From Stentor coeruleus (Eukaryota; Ciliophora; Heterotrichea; Heterotrichida; Stentoridae): a stretch of DNA of 64,000 bases. Numbering within the stretch: position 1 is the stretch's first letter; every line of letters starts with the position of its first letter. Below the pieces are notes generated by a model, which did not search any database, was not told the origin of the DNA, and saw nothing but the letters and a program-made list of their open reading frames with translations. The translations under genes were made by a program, and so were the position numbers. Shown here one piece after another: positions 21,061 through 31,738 of this stretch. The DNA is taken from NCBI GenBank assembly GCA_001970955.1, contig MPUH01000123.1, positions 1-64,000 on the forward strand, read 5' to 3'.

Positions 21061-21387
21061 GATATGATAATAGTTGTTTAAGATGATAAGAATTAAGTAT
21101 GTAAAGAAAATATTGAGGATTTTTATTAATTGTATATGAAATTGTCAAAATTTTTAGGAGATAAATGTAGAATAAAGGTAATATTTGAAAGTCTAGTAAA
21201 GGTATTTTATGTATTTTTTTCTAATTGTTTTATAAGTTTGTGTATAAGTTTTTTAGTTACAATAAAAATCTATATCGAAAATTATCCATGAAAATCTAAA
21301 AGTTTATATTAATCCTTATAAAAGATCATTAAATTCTCAGAAAAGATTATAATTATCATTAATTATAAAAGTCTCTCACTCTGAAAC
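21061..21387. other. tail-to-tail spacer
   Basis: Between the 3' ends of two convergent genes. Plus-strand composition switches from G-rich to C-rich near the middle, so each gene has a G-rich 3' flank on its own coding strand. Confidence 0.5.
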
Positions 21388-23215
21388 TTAATCACTGCAT
21401 TTTTTCCTAACTTTTCCTGTGTAAATGAGTTCAAAGTTCCCAGTATCAGCATTACTATCAATACCATAATCTACAATAACCTTAACAATATCTTCCATAA
21501 CAATTTTGACTAAATTTTCAGTAATAGACTAAATAAAAACTTACTGTGCTATAATCCATAGCAGGACTTGAATTAATTTCAATAAGCCAAGTATTCAAAT
21601 TATTATCTACCATTAAATCATACCCAAAAAGCTCAAAACTATTTTTCCTACCCAAATTCCCAACAGAAATCAAAGACCTTTTTACAATATGTTTAATATC
21701 AGGGAAAATCCTTGAATTCCATACATCATATTCAAATTCACATATTAAATATTCTTTAAAAGTTCTAAGATTCCACATACACCCTTGTATTTCAGAATTG
21801 TGGAATTCTTTTGATTTTTTTGAGATTGTGTTGTTTGTAAGATGGGCAAAAATGTTAGAAAGTTCAGATAGTGTATAATCGTTTATTGTGAAACGTAAAT
21901 AACATTCTTTGAAAATCCAGATTGTTAATGGGTCACTGTTTGATACAAGAACCCATTGGCGGATATCGAATTTTTTTGAGTTTATGAGTAAAGGATTTTC
22001 TATGTATTTTTGGACTACACATAAATCGGAACTGTTGGTATAATTGTAAATATCTCTTATACAGGTATGGATGCTAATGTCTCGACCTCTTGATTTACGC
22101 CCTGGTTTGATAATCCAAATATTTTTCGACCCATTAATATAATACTGTGGGTCATAAACTCTTAAATCCATATTTGTTTCTATTATCGCTTCTTGAAGAT
22201 TCTCATCTTTATAACACTTAGCATAATATGACCCAATTGTTCTAAAATCCATTGTTGATAATATTCTCCAGTCATTATTTAAAATAATATCATACTCTTC
22301 TTCATCAATTCCAAACTTCAACTTCTCAATCCATTTTTTACTTATCTGTATCGATGCAGCAACTTTTTCATAATGATATTTTCCTATATCATTTACAGCT
22401 TCTTTTATCATTGAAGTTGCATAATTAATCTTAAAATACTCATTAAATCTCTGAAACCCCCTATCATTAAGTTTGAAACATCTTGGAAAAAAATACAAAC
22501 TGCTTTTGCCTCCTGGTTTCAAAATTTGTTTATTTAAATTCTTACAAAGATTCCATTTCGCTGTCAATTGTAAGTTTCTCGGAAAATGATTAAACACTTG
22601 CCAATCGTTTATATTCCCAGGAACCCTTGCGCTTCTAGACCATTTTAAATCATAAAAAATACTTTCATGATTTGTGTTTTCAATCCAACCCCTTTTAATC
22701 AGCGCTGCACGTAAATCAGGATATTTTCCTTTGATGACAAAAATTTTTGAATCTAAATTTATTTTGTTATTATATTTCCACATATCAAAAGGTTTTTGTA
22801 GCCTAATAATTTTAAGTTCTAAATGACTTGAACTTAGTCTAGTACGATTTTTAAAGATCGAAGCTGAGTTTTTTTTTATATTTTTCACAGGTTTCTGAGA
22901 CTTTTTGACTTCTTGAGTTTTTTCAAGTCCTCCAATTTTACTTGAGATAGTAAGTTTAGATGAAAGATAAGGTGAAGTAGAAACTTGTATAAAAGGGTTT
23001 GGGACATGTTTTATTGATAATTCAGATGATAATTTTTTGGGCTCGTAATACTTTAGGAGTTTATTGTCTGATTTTGTATAGAAGTTTAAAATCCCTTTGA
23101 TTAGATCTTTTTGTATGTGTAGGCATTTACGAATTTTATTAACTTCGTTGGCTGATTTTTCGCTTTTGGTGTGCTTTGATTTTTTCAAACTGTTGAGAGA
23201 AATTAATTCTTGCAT
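21388..23215 (-). CDS. TTLL3-type tubulin glycine ligase
   Basis: Two exons joined by a 16-nt intron (21529-21544) give 603 residues. The tubulin-tyrosine-ligase-like fold is clear: FFPRCFKL, IWIIKPGRKSRGRDI (ATP/Lys site), VVQKYIENPLLI, KKFDIRQWVLVSN, LTIWIFKECYLRF, AHLTNN and the metal-binding WLIEINSSPAMDYST at the end of exon 1. The motif order and the N-terminal block with ALIKRGWIEN match TTLL3/TTLL8 glycylases, which put the first glycine on tubulin tails in cilia. The short second exon adds about 43 residues. The first 150 residues are basic and probably disordered. Confidence 0.93.
21529..21544 (-). other. 16-nt intron
   Basis: On the minus strand gtaagtttttatttag. Removing it extends the ligase C-terminus in frame. 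The 16-nt length keeps the internal A six bases from the 3' end, as in the 15-nt introns. Confidence 0.88.
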
Positions 23216-23783
23216 TTATTAGAATTTTGTTAGAAGAAAAGTAAAATTTATACTTTGTCGATATTGGCTGCTGGAATTAAGCCTATGAAATTACTGGATT
23301 ATACTAAATTTACACATACCAAAATAAATCTTGTCAAAATTTTAATAAAAAAATATACTCAAACATAAATAAAATGATTAAATCAACAGATTCTAACATA
23401 AACCATAAAATTCTATAGAAAACACAACAATTTTCTCAGAAGTATCAACTTAATAACAGATTCCAACGAAAAAATTTGAAATTTCCATTTTCCAAATCAG
23501 TCCAATTAAAATTCAGACTCTCCACCCATCAATACAAATGATAAAATACCAAAATCCATATTTTCCAATATAAAAAACCTATTCCAAAGCCAAAAATGTT
23601 ATAAAAAATCACAATTATTAGATGCTCATAATTGTTTTACCATTTATACTAAATCATTATGCTATTTACATAATAATTACAGGTTTAAAAATCTAAAGAA
23701 TTACATTTTATATAAGAAAATCATATTAATTATATGAATCAGCTCTGAATGTAATACAGATAAGTTATGGTTTTAAATAATAA
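23216..23783. other. divergent promoter region
   Basis: A G-containing left part and a long C-rich, G-poor right part (about 23300-23620) lead to the secreted PSI protein gene. No other gene is seen. Confidence 0.5.
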
Positions 23784-25049
23784 ATGATAAGTTTTAAAAC
23801 GAATATCTTTTTTTTATTATGCGCCTTAGCTTTTGGTAAGCAGAGTTTTTTACAAGCTGACATGAGTAGTTATGGAGAACTAGGGGAAAGTATTGAAGAA
23901 ATGTCAATGAGTTTATCTGAGATGTCGAGTAAGTTTTCAGATGCATTACAATCAACTGATCAGATTATAAACGCTTCAGTCACTTATACTATGGATTCAT
24001 CATTAGAAATTATAGATTCACAACTTATTGAATTATCAGAAAAACTACTTAAGACCGAAATAAAAATACAAGAGACCAGCCAAGACATAGCAATGTTATC
24101 TAATAAATGTGAAGAGTTTTCTGACTGTTTATCCTGCACATCCAATGACCTTTGTGTCTGGTGTAACTCCGGTTTTTGTGCTGAAGGATCTGAATCAGGT
24201 CCATTCCAAAACGAATGTGATGATTTTTTATATTCCGAATGTTCATCAACAACATGTGAAGCCTACACAACCTGCACATCTTGTATTTTTTCTAATTGTG
24301 GCTGGTGTGACTCAACACAATCATGTGATGAAGGGACCTCATCTGATTCAGGAAGTTGTAGTCAAGAAGACTATTTCCATATAGACGGAAATATTTGTGA
24401 TTCAGAAACTGACCTTGGAGGTGAAATATCTTCTATAGATCTTTATATATACTCAAATCCAACAGGAAGTTCTGATTCTTTACTTTTACAATTAGAATCT
24501 TTATTAGAAGACCTTTATTCTCAAGCTATATCAATTCAACAAGATATTGATATACTAAATTTAGCAAAAAGTAAAATGCAAAGTTCATCTTCTGATATAA
24601 AAAATGTTCAAGTACCTAGTTTTACAGTTGAACCTATTTATGGTATTGGGGAACTTGCTGATGATTTATATAAAGCTGAAGTATTAGCGAGTCAAGCTGC
24701 TGAGGAAAAATATGCTAAAGATGCAGAAGTTAAGACTATAAATGAAAGTACTGAAGTTATTGAAGAAAATACAGAGATTGTATTACAAGAGATTATTGAG
24801 ACTACTGAAGATTTTCAAGAGGATTTAGATGCTTTAGAAGCAGATATTTATGCTGCTTTAGATGATTTACAATCGGATATTGATGCAATGGAAGCAGAAG
24901 CAGAGGCAGAAGCAGAAGCAGAGGCAGAAGCGGCGGCTGAAGCAGAGGCTGAAGCTTTAGAGGAGGAAATTGCTGCTGAAGAAGAGGAGACTGAAGCTGA
25001 AGTTGAAGAAGAAGAAGAAGAAGAAGAAGAAGAAGAAGAAGAGTTTTAA
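23784..25049 (+). CDS. secreted PSI-domain protein with acidic tail
   Basis: A 421-residue protein with an N-terminal signal peptide (hydrophobic FFLLCALAFG). A helical segment is followed by two Cys-rich plexin-semaphorin-integrin-like modules at about residues 110-205: CLSCTSNDLCVWCNSGFCAE, then CTSCIFSNCGWCDSTQSC. A second helical region comes next. The last 60 residues are almost only Glu and Ala, ending in a run of about 14 Glu before the final Phe. There is no membrane anchor. Such proteins are often granule or extracellular matrix components in ciliates; that role is inferred. The alternating gaa/gag and gca codons of the tail make it prone to length change. Confidence 0.85.
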   Translation: MISFKTNIFFLLCALAFGKQSFLQADMSSYGELGESIEEMSMSLSEMSSKFSDALQSTDQIINASVTYTMDSSLEIIDSQLIELSEKLLKTEIKIQETSQDIAMLSNKCEEFSDCLSCTSNDLCVWCNSGFCAEGSESGPFQNECDDFLYSECSSTTCEAYTTCTSCIFSNCGWCDSTQSCDEGTSSDSGSCSQEDYFHIDGNICDSETDLGGEISSIDLYIYSNPTGSSDSLLLQLESLLEDLYSQAISIQQDIDILNLAKSKMQSSSSDIKNVQVPSFTVEPIYGIGELADDLYKAEVLASQAAEEKYAKDAEVKTINESTEVIEENTEIVLQEIIETTEDFQEDLDALEADIYAALDDLQSDIDAMEAEAEAEAEAEAEAAAEAEAEALEEEIAAEEEETEAEVEEEEEEEEEEEEEF

Positions 25050-25072
25050 GTATTAAGATATGCATGAATTAA

Positions 25073-25957
25073 TTATTCCAGAATATTTTCGCTTTGGTCG
25101 TCTATAGTTAGAAGCTCATTGTCTTTATGCTTGAAAATCGATCTAGAGAGCTCGTGTTTTACTTCTTGAGTCAAACCGTAGATGATTGAGTTGAAAAAAC
25201 CGTTTAGACCTATGCCAATTCCCCCAAGAAGTGTAAAATACCATCCTGGAGTTTCTCTAAGACTCATTAACCTAATAAGTATTACTGGAAAAAGGCACCC
25301 AATCATAACCAAAGGGTAAAGTTTAAGTTTCATAATCATAGCCTGGCCTAATTTCCTAGTCTCCATCTTAAAAATTTCTGATCTTTTTATATGCGCAATA
25401 ACTCTAAAATGTTGAATAAATATATATATAAGGACAATTGTCAAAGGTATATAATAACATATCATCCTATAAAAAATCTGAATATAAAACTCTTCATTAA
25501 CTTTTCCTGTCTGTCTAATCCAACACCATCCAAGGGAAATTTGATATTCTTTTATATCAAAAAGGACTAAAAATGTTAGAAGTGGTAAAACAAATCCAAT
25601 AAATAAATACTTCCATTCATATAAAGTGATGTCTTTTTGATGAAAAATAGTTAAGCTTATAGCATGAGCGATAAATGCACACCAAAGTATTGATGATAAA
25701 CCAAAATAACTTAATAAATATCCTTGGATTTGACAATATTCATATCCATATACATATGGCATCATTATTCCGATTGAATTTCCTAGATCTGCGATTGTTA
25801 GGTAAAATATTAATCGAAATGGAAGTTTGCGAAGGGAGGAGTAGGAAAAATATATGATGATTATAAATAAACAGCCGATAACGCTTAGAGATCCTGAGGC
25901 TAAGTTAGCATAGAAAAAATAGTTTTGGACATAACTATCGTAATCCTTTGCTGTCAT
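25073..25957 (-). CDS. cAMP-receptor-type GPCR
   Basis: A 294-residue protein with seven membrane helices and an extracellular N-terminus of about 15 residues. The pattern fits the Dictyostelium cAMP-receptor family (Dicty_CAR) and related class B-like receptors: SLRKLPFRLIFYLTIADLGNSIG in loop 1/TM2, a Cys in CQIQGYLLSYFG before TM3, Cys-Trp (GWCWIR) in the second extracellular loop, and NGFFNSIIYGLTQEVK ending TM7. The C-terminal tail is short. It probably couples to intracellular signalling in the plasma membrane; the ligand cannot be inferred. It is convergent with the PSI gene, with 23 bp between stops. Confidence 0.9.
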   Translation of the reverse strand: MTAKDYDSYVQNYFFYANLASGSLSVIGCLFIIIIYFSYSSLRKLPFRLIFYLTIADLGNSIGIMMPYVYGYEYCQIQGYLLSYFGLSSILWCAFIAHAISLTIFHQKDITLYEWKYLFIGFVLPLLTFLVLFDIKEYQISLGWCWIRQTGKVNEEFYIQIFYRMICYYIPLTIVLIYIFIQHFRVIAHIKRSEIFKMETRKLGQAMIMKLKLYPLVMIGCLFPVILIRLMSLRETPGWYFTLLGGIGIGLNGFFNSIIYGLTQEVKHELSRSIFKHKDNELLTIDDQSENILE

Positions 25958-26593
25958 ATTTTATTTATTAATGATAGTAGCTGGGATAATTTTTTAGAGC
26001 TATTAAATGGATAATTTATCATTAAAAAATGCATAATTTTTTGGTAGGATATAGAAGTCCTTAAGACTATTGATATAAGCAAATAACATTTTATTATATA
26101 TAAGATTTACAATTTTTTTGATTTGCTTGAAAATATATTTAGATAATTGGTTAGTATATTTTATATATGATTATTACTTGCTAGGATAAATCAAATTAAT
26201 TATTTTTTTCTCATAATTAGCGTGAGATGCTTTAAGAAATTAAAAATCCTACCTTATAACTCAAAAATCAATCATAAAATAAACCCTTAAAATCCAAACT
26301 ATAACCTCACCCAATCCTTCCATCCTTTTTTCAACAATTTTTTAACCATCTCATAATTATATCATTATCATAACTAACCTTTATCCTAATCATATAAAAA
26401 TCATCAAAAAAAAACCATAAATATTTCCTATACACTAAAAAAATCATATTAAAAAATTCCTTATCTTTATATTTCCTCATATATCTTTTATACAATATAA
26501 TAATTTTACTCAATTTAATCCTCAAACTAACAAAATATCATATAAAATTTTTTTAATCTTCGATTATATATATATATTCTAACTAAATATAAG
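25958..26593. other. non-coding spacer
   Basis: The left part is G-rich on the plus strand (the upstream side of the GPCR gene). From about 26230 it is C-rich (the downstream side of the next minus gene). An AT microsatellite-like run lies near 26565. The 64-codon minus frame at 26331-26525 is AT-driven and not supported. Confidence 0.5.
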
Positions 26594-26917
26594 TTATTGT
26601 GCAGGAAAAGTGTCTAAAAAAATGTTCTCTGAAATCAATCTTTTCTTTATAACAACAATTCGATGATGTTCATCATGTAAATGTTTATGTTCATGATTTT
26701 CAATACTTTCATGCGGTATATCATGTGAAGCTTTTATAACTTTAGAATGAGTAAAAAGGTTATGTTCAAATCTATATCTTTCTTGTGATTTGCAACGATG
26801 ATTATGTGATTTCCTTACTTGACCTGTAGAGTTTCGATGTGATTGTGCTTTAGGGTCTTGAACTCTATGATTTTGATCTATTGAAAAGATTGTAAGTGAG
26901 ATTGGCATATCAACCAT
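26594..26917 (-). CDS. small His-rich protein
   Basis: A 107-residue, strongly basic and His-rich soluble protein with many His/Glu pairs (ENHEHKHLHDEHHR). No family was recognised. The base composition is less AT-rich than the spacers, and the downstream flank shows the G-rich-on-coding-strand pattern typical of 3' ends here, which supports a real gene. The His cluster could bind metals such as zinc or nickel, but nothing else in the sequence shows this. It is divergent from the CIMIP2-like gene, with 86 bp between starts. Confidence 0.6.
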   Translation of the reverse strand: MVDMPISLTIFSIDQNHRVQDPKAQSHRNSTGQVRKSHNHRCKSQERYRFEHNLFTHSKVIKASHDIPHESIENHEHKHLHDEHHRIVVIKKRLISENIFLDTFPAQ

Positions 26918-27003
26918 TTTATTATAATTATTAAGTTTTAATAGTCATTTTTTAGATTATAAAACCTTCTATATAGTTCTAGGCTTAAATATGGTATAAA
27001 AAT

Positions 27004-27516
27004 ATGTTAGAACGTCAAGGTCATCTTCCAGGCTACACAGGTCATATTGCGAAAAATCCAGCACTTGAAGAAGTAGGTCCAGTTCCAGTAAAACATTCTC
27101 ATATTCCAAATTATCAAGGTTTCATTCCTAGTGTCAAAGCTGAAAATCTTTTTGGTAAGACTTATGGGAAAATTACAGAAATCTCATCTCTTGGCACGCA
27201 TAATAAAGGTAAAGATATTCCACCAGAAGAAAAGTATAAATCAATTGCCCAAGAAAATTATACTAATCAACTAAGGATTAATGTTATGCCTTTTAGACCT
27301 AAAGAATATCCAGAACCTCCTGTGGACCCAATAACAGAAATACCACCAGAAACCATTTCAATGTTTTTCGGTCAAAGGGTTCCTGGTGGAATGAACTCAA
27401 CTCAAGGTTTCAGATTAAGCAACAATCTAGAAAATGCGAAGCAAAACAATCAAACAACACCCTCAGAAACCTTACTTTCATATGAAGAAGCTAGAAAGCT
27501 TGCAAGCACTAGTTAG
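27004..27516 (+). CDS. CIMIP2/FAM166-like ciliary protein
   Basis: A 170-residue protein rich in Pro, Gly and Tyr. It carries the family hallmarks of UPF0605/FAM166 (ciliary microtubule inner protein 2): HLPGYTGHIAKN near the start, HSHIPNYQGFIPSVKAEN, and FGKTYGKIT shortly after. Later it has IPPETISMFFGQRVPGG. Proteins of this family line the inside of ciliary doublet microtubules. There is no signal peptide or membrane segment. The length is close to the shorter family members. Confidence 0.75.
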   Translation: MLERQGHLPGYTGHIAKNPALEEVGPVPVKHSHIPNYQGFIPSVKAENLFGKTYGKITEISSLGTHNKGKDIPPEEKYKSIAQENYTNQLRINVMPFRPKEYPEPPVDPITEIPPETISMFFGQRVPGGMNSTQGFRLSNNLENAKQNNQTTPSETLLSYEEARKLASTS

Positions 27517-27837
27517 CAAATAACGTAATTTTTATTATTTCTTATAACTATGATTAAAAAACTTTATACTTAGCTTTCAAAATAATACCAGAATATTTTA
27601 ACCTTAAGAATATCATGTACAATATAAATTCCACAACAGAACATTTTTTTATTATAAAATCTTTCATGTTTAATAATCTTCTTAAATTACAACAGTAATT
27701 TAAATGACCTTCCTTTACACTACTCTATGCATTTTTATTTCTACGGAAAATATTTGTCAAATTAAAATTAAGAAACAAATTAGATATTACAGTTAATAGC
27801 ATAATTGGAAAGAATTAATTGCTTATATAATAAAGAA
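27517..27837. other. non-coding spacer
   Basis: AT-rich sequence of about 320 bp between two plus-strand genes. No gene or repeat seen. Confidence 0.45.
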
Positions 27838-28479
27838 ATGCTTGAAGAAAACAAAGTTGGGTTTAACCTGATGTATGCTTTACGTTGTGCTATACAATCA
27901 GACAACCTTCCACAGATTGTAAAAATATTTGCAGAGCATAAGTGTTTAACTCCTGATAGTTATTTCCATGGTGGTAGTTCAGCTCTACATTATGCATGTT
28001 CAATTGGAGCAGTTGATTGTGTAAACTACTTTTTAAAAGTATGCAAATGCAATCCTAATTCAACTAACTCACAATATGGAATGGCTCCAGTTCATATGGC
28101 TGCTATACATGGTAAATTTGAAATTATATCTTTACTTCATGAATTCAAAGCTGATTTAAGACAAGTTGATAATGAAGAAGAAAACATATTGCATAAAGCT
28201 GTACTTTGTGGGGATATTAATTTTATTCAAATGATAATGAAAGTTTATCATCTTGAAAGTTTACTTACACTTCCTGATAAGAATTCTAATGTCCCTTTTC
28301 AATTCTTACAGGAATTGGTAAATAAAGGCTTACACCCTAAACAATTATGTAAAGATACTCCGGATAATACACTACCTGAACTATTGGGTTATTTAAAAAC
28401 TAAGACTGAAGAGTATCCAACTAAGAGTAAGAGATATTTTTATCAACTTCGTCTCTTGCTGAAAACTTCAATTATATAA
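27838..28479 (+). CDS. ankyrin-repeat protein
   Basis: The first ATG of the frame is at 27838, giving 213 residues; codons upstream lack an ATG. At least three ankyrin repeats are visible: GGSSALHYACSIGAVDCVNYF, YGMAPVHMAAIHGKFEIISLL and EEENILHKAVLCGDINFIQMI. Each carries the G-x-T/S-x-LH-x-A pattern and a two-helix length of about 33 residues. No other domain is attached. It is a protein-binding scaffold; partner and role cannot be inferred. Confidence 0.9.
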   Translation: MLEENKVGFNLMYALRCAIQSDNLPQIVKIFAEHKCLTPDSYFHGGSSALHYACSIGAVDCVNYFLKVCKCNPNSTNSQYGMAPVHMAAIHGKFEIISLLHEFKADLRQVDNEEENILHKAVLCGDINFIQMIMKVYHLESLLTLPDKNSNVPFQFLQELVNKGLHPKQLCKDTPDNTLPELLGYLKTKTEEYPTKSKRYFYQLRLLLKTSII

Positions 28480-29069
28480 TTTCTAGATATAAAATTCTTA
28501 TTTGATATATAGAATTACTTATGTTTTTATAGGGATTAGCTGAACATGTAAATATCTATAGCTTAAATACGTAAAATTTAAGCTTTTAGTTGTTAATAAT
28601 TTTTTATAGCAAAACTTAATTTGATTATTAAAAGACAATATATAAAAAGTTTTAACTAACAAAAACCAAATTAAAATTATAATTAAAGGATGCTTATTGG
28701 TTAATAGTCTTAATCTTTTGATTGTTAGAATAATTGCTTACAATATAAACTTATAATAGATATGAATTGATTAAATAGTTAAGTTATACGCTTATAAGCA
28801 AACTGTTTAGAAAGACAAAAAAGTTAAAAAATATTAAAATATATGTCTGATATGAGTTATTATAGAAATAAGATGATATACGAGGATTACACTAATAACG
28901 ATGAGAAAACACAAATTATTTTAAATGATTTATGTTAAAAATAAAAATATAAATCCATACTAAGCATTATAGCGTAATACGTAATTGTCTTACATGAATA
29001 ATATATATTTCTGTTTACTATGCATAATATTTATATATTTTCATATCCATTACAAATACTAAAGAAATT
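28480..29069. other. non-coding spacer
   Basis: About 590 bp of AT-rich sequence without a supported frame, RNA gene or repeat. Confidence 0.45.
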
Positions 29070-30947
29070 ATGAGTTTTTCATTTGTCAGCAAGAAAGCTA
29101 CTAAAAATCAATCAATAGAAATGAAGTCTATTAATACAGATTCAAATAAATCTTCAAAAAATGAATCTCATAACAAAAATCCACCAAACCCTCCAAAAAA
29201 TATTCCTGAGCCAATAATATATATTACCCCTAAAAATAACTCTGTTTATACTGATTCAAGCCCCACAAGCATAATCAAAAATAAAAATAATTTTTCAAGT
29301 ATCATAACATCAGAAGAAACAAAAAAAAATATTCATCCAACTATGACTTCACCTCCAGCCCAAAAGTTATTATCAATCAGTAGTTCTAGCTCATTTTCTC
29401 ACTTAAACACTGATAAAGACGATAGTGAGAGTGAACGTGAAAAATTAGAGTATGAAATTCTAGAAGATCAGAATCTCATTTCAGAAAAAAAAGAATTATT
29501 AAAGCAACAAGTTATAGAAAATCTTGAAAATACCATCAATAAAAATTCCCGAAAATGTGCTTTCTGCTCATCTCCTATAGACCCAACTGATACCTCTACA
29601 GTATTTTTATGTAAGCATATTTCCTGCTATATCTGCATATACAATCGACTTCAAGAAATTATTTCAGAAGATTTACCTCAACTGATGACTTGTAATTGTA
29701 AAAAAATTGTTTATTATTACTTATTCAAAGGAATATTAGAATCAGAATCATTAGATCTTTATGTCGAAATGATATCGAAAATGTCAAAACTTGACTACAA
29801 TTTGACTAGTTTTTGCCCTTATTGCAGACATAAAAATACCTGTAAAAACAACAACACATTTCATAGTTGTGATAAATGTAATAATGAATATTGTGTTAAA
29901 TGTGGGCAATCTCATATTTCTAAAACATGTTTTGAATACTATAACCAAGAATATAAACATGAATTATTAGCTAAAATACCAAAATGTACAGAATGTAAAG
30001 ATTTACCTTTAGAAATAGAATTGTCTTGTGAATGCAAACTTTGTATAGTTTGTGCAAAGAAAATGATTATTGATTTTCTATATAATATAAGTCCAATTGA
30101 TGATCCTAAATGTAAACTTCATCAATTGATAATCCCAAGAGTTTATGTTTATAGTGCATTTGGAGGAGAATATGGGTTTATAAAAGAACAAGAAAAAGCA
30201 ATAGATTATATGATTTTAACACCAAAGTTTATATGCGAAATATGTCTTAATGAAAATAATGTTAATAAATCTATAACATTAGATTGTGATCATAGATTTT
30301 GTCATGATTGTGTGAAAAGATATCTTAATGCTCTTATCATAGATAGTTCAACTGTTAATAATATAACATGTCCTAAATGTGAAAAAAAAATACCTTATGA
30401 TATAATAAAAAGCAACTCAAGTCCTGAAGTTTTTGATAAGTATCTGAATTTTACACTTATGGCATATCAACCTGAAAAAAATGAAAGAGGTGATGATGTA
30501 GAAGAAGAAGTTATGAAATGGTGCATAAAATGTAATTATGGATGTTTGATTAGTATTAAAGATAATCGTTTCAAATGTCCGAATTGCAGTTCAGAATGTT
30601 GTCCTAAATGTAATAAAAAGCATTATTTAACAATTTGTGAGGATTTAAAATTATCAATGACCCAAAAAGAAATAAAGTCTTTATTAGGCTATAGTGATAA
30701 CTATTTCGACAATTTTATGAAAAATTATAGTAAATGTCCTAATTGTAAAGAAGCGATTGAAAAAATGAGAGGGTGTAATTTTATGGAATGTAAATGGCCT
30801 AGATGTAAAGAAATATATTTTTGTGCGATATGTAATAAAAGATTAAGGGTAAGGATTATTTAGAAAGATCAACATTATTCTCATTATAAGAGGTCAGGGC
30901 CTTTTGGTGGGACTTGCAATATGACAGACCATCTTCCTGACGATTAA
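29070..30947 (+). CDS. RBR-type E3 ubiquitin ligase
   Basis: Two exons joined by a 15-nt intron (30849-30863) give 620 residues. The first 150 residues are Ser/Asn/Lys/Pro-rich and disordered. A Cys-rich block follows that may be a degenerate RING-IBR (CAFCSSPIDPTD onward). The second half is a full RBR set: RING1 (CEICLNENNVNKSITLDCDH, CPKCEKKIPY), IBR (WCIKCNYGC to CPKCNKKHYL), and a catalytic Rcat domain (CPNCKEAIEKMRGCNFMEC) whose Cys in GCNFM aligns with the thioester Cys. Exon 2 adds QHYSHY and GPFGGTC, as in ciliate RBR proteins. The apparent doubling of the RBR module is unusual. Confidence 0.9.
30849..30863 (+). other. 15-nt intron
   Basis: Sequence gtaaggattatttag. Removing it bypasses the in-frame TAG and adds a conserved C-terminal His/Tyr/Cys segment to the ligase. 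Confidence 0.92.
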
Positions 30948-31252
30948 TTCATTAGTTTTATAAGTAGGATTTTATTGATGTCTCTTTTGTAAGAATGCTG
31001 TATAGAGGGTATTAGGGTGTTATTTTTATAAAATTTTATGGACTTGGTGTAAAGGGAAGGCTTTTATTTCTTCCAAAAAGCTTTTAATGTATTTTTAATA
31101 TATCCAATTCAGTATAGCTTTTATTATAAACTTTTCCTCCTAAAAACCCTATCTTAACACCAAACCTTCTTTCGAGCCTCCCATTCTCAAAATCAAAGAT
31201 AATTTTCACAAGCCAGGACAAATTTTCAATCATATCCTTAAGAAATGTAAAA
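30948..31252. other. non-coding spacer
   Basis: The left part is G/T-rich and the right part C-rich. A 60-codon minus-strand frame (31084-31266) overlaps the next start and matches the expected promoter composition, so it is not called. Confidence 0.45.
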
Positions 31253-31738
31253 ATGATAATACACAATCAAGAGTATTCCACAAGACATCTACGTCGTATA
31301 AAGAAAATAATAATAAACCAGCTTCAAATCCATAAAAAAGCCGAACAAGTTATGAGCAACACTCCACCTAATTCTAGATACACTTCATGTATAAAAGCAA
31401 GTTACATAAAAACCTCCCGTTTAGCATCTCTTCCACCAATCCTAATCCCCCAACAAAGATTAAAAATTCGTTACTATCCCGAATCTGTAACTCCAGCTCC
31501 AAAAATATCCCAAATCCCCAAAGCTCCATCTAAACCTACCGACCTAGGAATAATTCATGGATTTTCTAAATATTTCTCAACAAGACGAAGATCAAAGTCT
31601 CAAGATACCAAAAAGCCTCTTCAAATATCAGAGAAAATCCAAGTAGACCCACTTGATATGACTAAATATAACATTGAAGAAGATCTCGAACTTTGTCCTA
31701 TAACAATTTTAGTTAAATTAAAAAAACATATAAATTAA
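31253..31738 (+). CDS. basic unstructured protein, unknown
   Basis: A 161-residue, strongly basic, Pro/Ser-rich protein with no recognised domain. It contains repeated Pro-Lys motifs (SVTPAPKISQIPKAPSKPTD) and an acidic C-terminal stretch (EEDLELCPIT). Codon composition is protein-like and the upstream flank is C-rich, both supporting a real gene. Its stop overlaps the start of the next gene by one base (TAATG at 31736-31740), which is odd for a eukaryote. Met34 (MSNTPP) is an alternative start. Confidence 0.6.
   Translation: MIIHNQEYSTRHLRRIKKIIINQLQIHKKAEQVMSNTPPNSRYTSCIKASYIKTSRLASLPPILIPQQRLKIRYYPESVTPAPKISQIPKAPSKPTDLGIIHGFSKYFSTRRRSKSQDTKKPLQISEKIQVDPLDMTKYNIEEDLELCPITILVKLKKHIN

Noticed and set aside
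26331-26525. 64-codon minus-strand frame
   Set aside because: Its composition matches random AT-rich sequence and it lies in a 3' flank.
27805-27837. Extension of the ankyrin gene to a TTG codon
   Set aside because: A non-ATG start is unlikely in a nuclear gene; the ATG at 27838 lies well before the first repeat.
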